DNA from: Nitrososphaeria archaeon
Lineage (GTDB): Archaea > Thermoproteota > Nitrososphaeria > Geothermarchaeales > JDFR-13
Reading direction: 5' to 3'
DNA: 13,884 bases
Assembly: GCA_027000765.1 (NCBI GenBank)
Contig: JALTNJ010000151.1
Span: 994 to 14,877, forward strand
Shown here piece by piece: positions 1-4,572 of this stretch (the stretch's first letter is position 1; every line of letters starts with the position of its first letter). A program made the translations under genes and the position numbers. Under the pieces are notes generated by a model. It was not told where the DNA came from. It did no database searches and saw only the letters and a list, made by a program, of their open reading frames with translations.

Positions 1-708
1 GACTATGCGGCTATCGAGTCTGTTGGGATAACGGATGAGAAGATTAGGAAGATATTTAGTAGGAGATACTCAACTGAGTTGAGGGACGGCTTCCTAGTCA
101 TTAGGCTCCCGAATAAGGATGTCGAGGGCCTTAAGAAGGCTAGTGAACGTTTCTTAAAGAGACATATAGCTGGTGTAAGCGGTATTATACGTGTGACTGT
201 TGAGAAGGTCTATAACGATGAGCTTGGTGAAGAAGAGTGGGTTATATATACAGCTGGTAGTAGCTTGAAGGATGTCCTGCAGTTTGAGGGTGTAGACCCG
301 GCTAGGACGACGACCAACGATATATTCGAGATATATCGGGTGTTGGGTGTCGAGGCTGCTAGGGCAGCTATAATTAATGAGATTAAGGCTGTTATGGAGG
401 AGCAGGGTCTAGACGTTGACTATCGGCATGTAATGCTCCTCGCGGATATGATGACTAGAGACGGTGTTATTAGACAAGCTGGTAGATATGGTATAGTCGC
501 GGTTAGAGATAGTGTCTTGGCTAAGGCCGCGTTCGAGATAACGATTCCAGTCTTGGTAGATGCATCTGTATCTGGTGAGAAGGATTATTTAAGAGGGCCG
601 ACTGAAAACATTATAGTGGGATCTAGAATACCCTCTGGAACAGGATCTGTAGAAATCTATATGGAGGTTGGTGGAAATGATAAGTCTAGCGACGATAAGG
701 AAGCTTGA
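1..708 (+). CDS. rpoA2: DNA-directed RNA polymerase subunit A'' (3' part)
   Basis: This is the C-terminal 235 residues of archaeal RNA polymerase subunit A'', the separate polypeptide that matches the C-terminal part of bacterial beta' and eukaryotic Rpb1. The reading frame is open from base 1, so the gene starts upstream of the window; the TTG at 79 is internal. Recognisable conserved stretches are GVDPARTTTNDIFEIYRVLG, GVEAARAAIINEI, VDYRHVMLLADMMT and the region around FEITIPVLVDASVSGEKD-like residues, which belong to the cleft/jaw and assembly parts of the subunit. The catalytic bridge helix and trigger loop would lie upstream. The protein ends in a short hydrophilic, acidic tail (SSDDKEA) after the conserved GSVEIYME segment. 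Its last 32 bases overlap the start of rpl30e in another frame, which suggests translational coupling in one polymerase-ribosomal transcript. Identification is secure; only the 5' extent is missing. Confidence 0.97.
   Translation, partial: DYAAIESVGITDEKIRKIFSRRYSTELRDGFLVIRLPNKDVEGLKKASERFLKRHIAGVSGIIRVTVEKVYNDELGEEEWVIYTAGSSLKDVLQFEGVDPARTTTNDIFEIYRVLGVEAARAAIINEIKAVMEEQGLDVDYRHVMLLADMMTRDGVIRQAGRYGIVAVRDSVLAKAAFEITIPVLVDASVSGEKDYLRGPTENIIVGSRIPSGTGSVEIYMEVGGNDKSSDDKEA
663..668 (+). promoter_or_regulatory. Ribosome binding site of rpl30e
   Basis: GGAGGT lies 8 bases before the ATG at 677, inside the 3' end of rpoA2. This decides the rpl30e start in favour of ATG 677 over the in-frame TTG at 668 and GTG at 671, which overlap or abut the site. 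Confidence 0.6.
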
Positions 709-1012
709 GAGCAGTATCCCTATTATTGTAAAGTCTGGGAAAGTGGTCTTTGGAGTAAACTATGTACTATGGAGTCTGAGGAATGAGCCTGAGAAGGTTA
801 AGGCGATCGTGGTCTCCAGAAACCCTCCACCGGGTTTCTTGGATGAACTCGATAGGATAGTGGAGTCTCTAGATAGGAAGATTCCAATTATATATTCTAC
901 TAAGACAAATATGGAGCTTGGGGATCTATGTGGAAGACCCCATTCAATATCTGTAATGGCTATCTACGACTTTGGTAACGCGACTATATCTGAGGAGGAG
1001 CTTAATGAATGA
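677..1012 (+). CDS. rpl30e: Ribosomal protein L30e (eL30)
   Basis: A 111-residue protein of the archaeal/eukaryotic L30e family (L7Ae-like RNA-binding fold), a large-subunit ribosomal protein. The family pattern is clear: a basic start, VKSGKVVFGVNYVLWSL (residues 18-34) matching the family's SGK-x-x-x-G helix start, VKAIVVSRNPPP (41-52) and the C-terminal core TNMELGDLCGRPHSISVMAI (77-96). Length is close to the usual 100 residues. The ATG at 677 is chosen because GGAGGT at 663-668 is well spaced; the TTG at 668 would add three residues. The gene overlaps rpoA2 by 32 bases and the following nusA by 8 bases, the tight packing expected in the archaeal rpo operon, where rpl30e and nusA directly follow rpoA2. 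A moderately acidic C-terminal tail (ISEEELNE) is present. Confidence 0.95.
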   Translation: MISLATIRKLESSIPIIVKSGKVVFGVNYVLWSLRNEPEKVKAIVVSRNPPPGFLDELDRIVESLDRKIPIIYSTKTNMELGDLCGRPHSISVMAIYDFGNATISEEELNE

Positions 1013-1499
1013 GAAGATGAAGCTCACTAACGACGAGCTATCGTTGATGAGCCTGTTCGAGGGATTGACAGACGTATTTCCCATAGCATGTAAAATATAT
1101 GAGGACAGTGTCTTCTTCATAGTCAATAAAAAGGATTTCCACAAGTTATTGGCCAGTGGATTCAGGATGCTTCTACACAGGCCTGGTGGGCGTAGGAATA
1201 AGCTTAGACCCAATCATATTATCTCTACACTCGTATCGGAGTTGAGTAAGACCGTCGGTAAAAACATAAGCATCACTTTCTACGATGGTGATCTAGAGAG
1301 TTTTGTAAGGAATTTCTTCAGGCTTTCAAGAAGTGATACGGTTATCATCAGGGAGTCGGGAGACGGTAATAAGATAGTCACGATTATAGTGGATCCAGGT
1401 AAGCGTGGTAAGGTTATTGGGAGAGGAGGGTCAAAGGCCAAGGTCGGTAGGGAGTTTGCACGGGCATTTTTCGGTGTAAAGACCATTATAATTAAATAA
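1005..1499 (+). CDS. nusA: NusA-like transcription factor with KH domains
   Basis: A 164-residue homologue of archaeal NusA, the short KH-only version of the bacterial elongation/termination factor, expected to bind RNA next to RNA polymerase. The N-terminus (LTNDELSLMSLFEGLTDV, residues 7-24) matches the family opening. The second KH domain is intact: VDPGKRGKVIGRGGSKAK (129-146) contains the GxxG loop GRGG at 139-142. The first KH domain is unusual: where an IGKGG-type loop is expected the protein reads LLHRPGGRRNKL (56-67), so the first glycine of the GxxG is replaced by Arg, and the segment before it is long. Overall length is somewhat above the usual 140-150. Start ATG 1005 overlaps the rpl30e stop by 8 bases, with GAGGAG just upstream; ATG 1017 is an alternative start giving 160 residues. 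Position between rpl30e and rps12 is standard for archaea. Confidence 0.9.
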   Translation: MNEKMKLTNDELSLMSLFEGLTDVFPIACKIYEDSVFFIVNKKDFHKLLASGFRMLLHRPGGRRNKLRPNHIISTLVSELSKTVGKNISITFYDGDLESFVRNFFRLSRSDTVIIRESGDGNKIVTIIVDPGKRGKVIGRGGSKAKVGREFARAFFGVKTIIIK

Positions 1500-1513
1500 T
1501 GCTGGGGCTAAAG

Positions 1514-1522
1514 CTTTTATAT
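1514..1522 (+). promoter_or_regulatory. Candidate TATA element for rps12
   Basis: CTTTTATAT lies in the 92-base gap between nusA and rps12. An initiation point about 25 bases downstream would leave a leader of roughly 45-50 bases. A second AT-rich candidate, AAATTTAATT at 1541-1550, is closer to the gene. Either could let rps12 be transcribed separately from the polymerase genes; the choice between them is not settled by the sequence. Confidence 0.35.
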
Positions 1523-1591
1523 TGCTGGTGTATAAGCTAAAAATTTAATTAGATGGGTATTTTTATTGAGAATAGGATGGTGTCGTAGAGA

Positions 1592-2032
1592 ATGGGGAAG
1601 AAGAGTCCGGTAGGTCTGTTTGCAGCTAGGAAATTAAGGAAGAAAAGGCAGAAGTTTAGATGGAGTGATATAGAGTATAGACGTAGGATGCTGAGGCTGG
1701 ATGAAAAGGTCGATCCATTGGAAGGGGCTCCGATGGCCAGGGCAATTGTATTGGAGAAGGTGGGTATAGAGTCTAAGCAGCCTAACTCAGCCCTTAGAAA
1801 ATGTGTCCGTGTCCAGCTTGTTAAGAATGGTAAGCAGGTGACGGCCTTCCTACCGGGTGACGGTGCTCTCAACGTCGTTGATGAGCATGATGAGGTCATG
1901 ATAGAGGGCATCGGAGGCTCTCAGGGTAGGGCTATGGGTGACCTACCGGGTGTTAGATATAGGGTTTTCCTAGTAAACGGCGTCCCGCTTAATCTCTTGA
2001 TAACTGGTAAGGTTAGGAAGCCTAAGAGATAG
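1592..2032 (+). CDS. rps12: Ribosomal protein S12 (uS12)
   Basis: A 146-residue archaeal S12, the small-subunit protein at the decoding centre that helps monitor codon-anticodon pairing. The start MGKKSPVGLFAARKLRKKRQ is the typical crenarchaeal opening. The invariant loop KQPNSALRKCVRVQL (residues 62-76) and the second loop around PGDGALNVVDEHDEV (88-102) are present, as are GIGGSQGRAMGDLPGVRY (106-123) and the basic end VRKPKR. Length agrees with archaeal S12 (about 147). ATG 1592 is the only sensible start because the conserved family sequence begins right there; the upstream ribosome binding site is weak. It is followed after 16 bases by rps7. No anomalies seen. Confidence 0.97.
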   Translation: MGKKSPVGLFAARKLRKKRQKFRWSDIEYRRRMLRLDEKVDPLEGAPMARAIVLEKVGIESKQPNSALRKCVRVQLVKNGKQVTAFLPGDGALNVVDEHDEVMIEGIGGSQGRAMGDLPGVRYRVFLVNGVPLNLLITGKVRKPKR

Positions 2033-2048
2033 GTTTAGAGGTGTTTAT

Positions 2049-2651
2049 ATGACTGAGGAGACTAAGGAGAAGAAGAAGGATAAGCCGGCGGAGCTGAAGC
2101 TCTTCGGTAGATACTCATTTTCAGACGTTAAGGTTAGGGATATCAGCCTCCAGCCATATATATCCCTTAAACCCATCCTCCTGCCATGGAGTGGGGGTAG
2201 GCATGAGCATAAGAAGTTTGGTAAGGCCTCTGTAAACATCGTTGAGAGGCTGGTTAACAAGTTGATGCGCCCGGGTAAGATGGGTGGTAAGAAGGCTCAT
2301 GCAATAAATGTTGTTAAGGCAGCGTTTAAGATAATAGAGCTGGAGACCGGGATGAATCCTATACAGCTCCTGGTATATGCCATCGAGAACGCTGGGCCAT
2401 GTGAGGACGTAACGACCATCGCATATGGTGGAGCCGCATACCATGTATCGGTAGACGTATCCCCATTGAGAAGGATAGATGTGGCTTTAAGAAACATAGT
2501 TGAAGGTGCGAAGAGAACGGCTAAGAACAACCGTATTACATTAGAGGAGGCTTTAGCAAGGGAGATCATATTGGCTAGTAGGAATGACCAGGCAAGCTAT
2601 GCTATTAGCAAGAGGATCGAGATAGAGAGGATAGCCCTGTCATCCAGGTAA
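2049..2651 (+). CDS. rps7: Ribosomal protein S7 (uS7)
   Basis: A 200-residue archaeal/eukaryotic-type S7 (S5e of eukaryotes), a primary 16S rRNA binder that nucleates assembly of the small-subunit head. An acidic-basic hydrophilic N-terminus (residues 1-15) precedes the conserved core: LFGRYSFSDVKVRDISLQPY (18-37), NIVERLVNKLMRPGKMGGKK (63-82), NPIQLLVYAIENAGPCEDVT (103-122), YHVSVDVSPLRRIDVALRNI (131-150) and the C-terminal IASR/SYAISKRIEIERIALSSR-type end. Start ATG 2049 has GAGGTG at 2038-2043, five bases away. It follows rps12 closely and precedes tuf by about 150 bases, as in other archaeal str-like clusters. Confidence 0.97.
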   Translation: MTEETKEKKKDKPAELKLFGRYSFSDVKVRDISLQPYISLKPILLPWSGGRHEHKKFGKASVNIVERLVNKLMRPGKMGGKKAHAINVVKAAFKIIELETGMNPIQLLVYAIENAGPCEDVTTIAYGGAAYHVSVDVSPLRRIDVALRNIVEGAKRTAKNNRITLEEALAREIILASRNDQASYAISKRIEIERIALSSR

Positions 2652-2661
2652 TCTCCTCACC

Positions 2662-2677
2662 ATTTTATATATAAAAT
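2662..2677 (+). repeat. 16-bp perfect AT palindrome after rps7
   Basis: ATTTTATATATAAAAT is a perfect palindrome eleven bases after the rps7 stop codon, followed by more AT-rich sequence including TATATTTT. It could act as a T-rich archaeal termination zone for the upstream operon, a promoter-like element, or a protein site in either orientation. In such AT-rich spacer sequence a chance palindrome is also possible. Confidence 0.3.
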
Positions 2678-2725
2678 ATATTTTCCATATGTAAAATTCT
2701 TTGGAGAAGGCCTTTTACGTAGATA

Positions 2726-2757
2726 TTTTTATATATACCTTTATTTAGTATTTATAA
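2726..2757 (+). promoter_or_regulatory. Promoter region of tuf (two TATA candidates)
   Basis: Two TATA-like elements lie in the 148-base gap before tuf: TTTTTATATATA at 2726-2737 and TATTTATAA at 2749-2757. Initiation about 25 bases downstream would give leaders of about 40 or 20 bases before the ATG at 2800, both containing the GAGGTGG ribosome binding site at 2788-2794. An own promoter is plausible for such a highly expressed gene. Confidence 0.45.
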
Positions 2758-2787
2758 GGTTGTTGATATTAGGTTATTTAGATAGTT

Positions 2788-2794
2788 GAGGTGG
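2788..2794 (+). promoter_or_regulatory. Ribosome binding site of tuf
   Basis: GAGGTGG ends five bases before ATG 2800. The in-frame GTG at 2791 lies inside this site and so cannot be its start; this fixes the start at 2800. Confidence 0.6.
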
Positions 2795-2799
2795 AAAAT

Positions 2800-4116
2800 A
2801 TGGTTAAAGAGAAGCCACATATGAACCTAGTTACGGTAGGACACGTTGACCATGGTAAGTCTACACTGATGGGTAGGTTGCTATACGAAGCAGGCTTCAT
2901 TGATCAGCGTATAATTAGGCAGTATGAGGAAGAGGCAAAGAAGTTGGGTAAGGAGTCTTTTAAGTATGCTTGGGTCATGGACAAGCTTAAGGAGGAGAGG
3001 GAGAGAGGTCTTACAATCGACCTATCATTCTATAGGTTCGAGACACCAAAATACGAGTATACATTGATCGACGCCCCAGGCCATAGGGACTTCATTAAGA
3101 ACATGATTACTGGTGCCAGTGAGGCTGATGTCGCTATCCTAGTAGTTTCAGCAAGGCCAGGTGAGTTCGAGGCAGGTATCTCCCCAGGTGGCCAGACTCG
3201 TGAGCACGCATCTCTCCTAAAGATCCTGGGTGTAAACCAGATTGTAGTAGCCATCAATAAGATGGATGACCCCCAGGTTAACTGGAGTAAGGAGAGGTAT
3301 GAGGAGATTAAGAACGAGGTATCTAGGTTCCTAAAACAGCTTGGTTTCAGGGTTGACAAGATAAGGTTCGTCCCAGTATCTGCATGGACTGGTGACAATG
3401 TCCTTAAGAAGTCTGATAAGATGCCATGGTATGATGGGCCTACACTAATTGAGGCCTTAGACGAGTTTGAGGTGCCTCCGAAGCCTATTGACAAGCCCTT
3501 GAGGCTACCTATCCAGGATGTCTATTCAATCACTGGAGTCGGAACCGTGCCAGTAGGCCGTATCGAGACAGGTAAGATCAGGGTTGGTGACAGGGTTGTA
3601 TTCATGCCCGCTGGTGTAGTCGGTGAGGTAAAGTCCATCGAGATGCATCACAGGCCTATTCAGGAGGCTGAGGCCGGTGACAATATCGGTTTCAACGTCA
3701 AGGGTGTCTCCAAGAAGGATATTAGGCGTGGTGACGTAGCTGGTCCAGTTGATAATCCACCGACAGTTGCCGAGGAGTTCATTGGACAGGTATTCGTAAT
3801 CCATCATCCTACTGCGATCGGCCCAGGTTATACGCCTGTAATGCATGTCCATACAGCACAGGTAGCGGTTACATTCCTAGAGCTACTTGCTAAGATCAAT
3901 CCAAGGACCGGTGAGGTTGTAGAGGAGAACCCGTCATTCCTCAAGACCGGTGACGCAGCCCTAGTGAGGTTTAAGCCATTGAGGCCCGTTGCCCTCGAGG
4001 AGTTCCAGAAGTTCCCAGAGCTAGGTAGGTTCGCTATCAGGGACATGGGTACCACTGTTGCAGCTGGAATCGTCAAGGAAGTAACTAAGGTTGCTGACAT
4101 AAAGATTAAGAAGTAA
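2800..4116 (+). CDS. tuf: Translation elongation factor 1-alpha (aEF1A)
   Basis: A 438-residue EF-1 alpha, the GTPase that brings aminoacyl-tRNA to the ribosome. All GTPase motifs are visible: G1 GHVDHGKST (residues 14-22), switch I/G2 in RERGLTIDLS (67-76), G3 DAPGH (91-95), G4 NKMD (153-156) and G5 SAW (194-196). The beta-barrel domains 2 and 3 follow, with LRLPIQDVYSITGVGTVPVG in domain 2 and the GYTPVMHVHTAQV region in domain 3, ending in the family's basic VADIKIKK tail. Length is that of archaeal EF-1 alpha. ATG 2800 is preferred over GTG 2791 because the ribosome binding site overlaps the latter and the family begins a few residues before KPHxNLVxxGHVDHGKS. It sits between rps7 and rps10, as is common in archaea. 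Confidence 0.98.
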   Translation: MVKEKPHMNLVTVGHVDHGKSTLMGRLLYEAGFIDQRIIRQYEEEAKKLGKESFKYAWVMDKLKEERERGLTIDLSFYRFETPKYEYTLIDAPGHRDFIKNMITGASEADVAILVVSARPGEFEAGISPGGQTREHASLLKILGVNQIVVAINKMDDPQVNWSKERYEEIKNEVSRFLKQLGFRVDKIRFVPVSAWTGDNVLKKSDKMPWYDGPTLIEALDEFEVPPKPIDKPLRLPIQDVYSITGVGTVPVGRIETGKIRVGDRVVFMPAGVVGEVKSIEMHHRPIQEAEAGDNIGFNVKGVSKKDIRRGDVAGPVDNPPTVAEEFIGQVFVIHHPTAIGPGYTPVMHVHTAQVAVTFLELLAKINPRTGEVVEENPSFLKTGDAALVRFKPLRPVALEEFQKFPELGRFAIRDMGTTVAAGIVKEVTKVADIKIKK

Positions 4117-4142
4117 TGAGTAAGGTGTTTATTCACCATCTC

Positions 4143-4151
4143 TTTTTATAT
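4143..4151 (+). promoter_or_regulatory. Candidate TATA element for rps10
   Basis: TTTTTATAT is centred about 25 bases before the rps10 ATG at 4172, the spacing seen for leaderless archaeal transcripts. An AGGTG ribosome-binding-like sequence at 4161-4165 is also present and would serve a longer transcript coming from tuf. Confidence 0.4.
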
Positions 4152-4171
4152 CATATGATTAGGTGTCTAAC

Positions 4172-4486
4172 ATGCCGAGGGATCTTAGGACGAGGATTAT
4201 CTTGGTGAGTACCAACCACAAGGTTTTAGACGAGTTTACAAACCAGATTAAGGAGATAGTTGAGAAAACTGGTTCAAAATATTCTGGCCCAGTATATCTA
4301 CCGACTAGGAGGGTGGTTATACCGACTAGGCGTAGCCCATGTGGACAGGGCTCGGAGACTTGGGATAAGTTTGAGATGAGGATTCACAAGCGTCTAATTG
4401 ATATTGAGCAGAATGAACGTACTATGAGGCATCTAATTCGTCTCAGGGTCCCTGAGGAGGTCTTTATCGAGGTTAGGCTAAAGTAG
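4172..4486 (+). CDS. rps10: Ribosomal protein S10 (uS10)
   Basis: A 104-residue archaeal S10, a small-subunit head protein. Core motifs are clear: RTRIILVSTNHKVLDEFTNQ (residues 6-25), the loop SGPVYLPTRRVVIPTRRSPCG (38-58) that reaches into the 30S head, and WDKFEMRIHKRLIDIE (64-79) followed by RVPEEVFIEV (92-101). ATG 4172 is chosen over the in-frame GTG at 4163: AGGTG at 4161-4165 is six bases upstream of the ATG and overlaps the GTG. It comes 55 bases after tuf, and ends the plus-strand translation block; the next gene downstream is on the opposite strand. The single Cys57 in the loop is unremarkable. Confidence 0.96.
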   Translation: MPRDLRTRIILVSTNHKVLDEFTNQIKEIVEKTGSKYSGPVYLPTRRVVIPTRRSPCGQGSETWDKFEMRIHKRLIDIEQNERTMRHLIRLRVPEEVFIEVRLK

Positions 4487-4572
4487 TCAAAAACGATTTT
4501 CTTATATTCCTGTTTCCAAACCCCATGATTCTTCGAGGGTTAGTTCTTATTTACTGTAATATCTTGGTATTT

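Noticed and set aside
1107..1244. Frameshift as the cause of the odd KH1 segment in the NusA-like gene
   Set aside because: The other two forward frames give no better KH1 match, and the sequences on both sides continue in the same frame without stops.
4124..4137. GGTG-TTTATT-CACC hairpin followed by T-rich sequence after tuf
   Set aside because: Only four base pairs; too weak to call a terminator, and archaeal termination does not depend on such stems.
4487..4572. Possible tRNA or structured RNA directly after rps10, and an AACCC/GGGTT hairpin (4519-4541) as a terminator
   Set aside because: No acceptor, anticodon or T-arm pairing can be assembled; the hairpin has only five pairs and a long loop. 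The stretch is a short convergent spacer with pyrimidine-rich tracts, perhaps a termination zone, but nothing firm.
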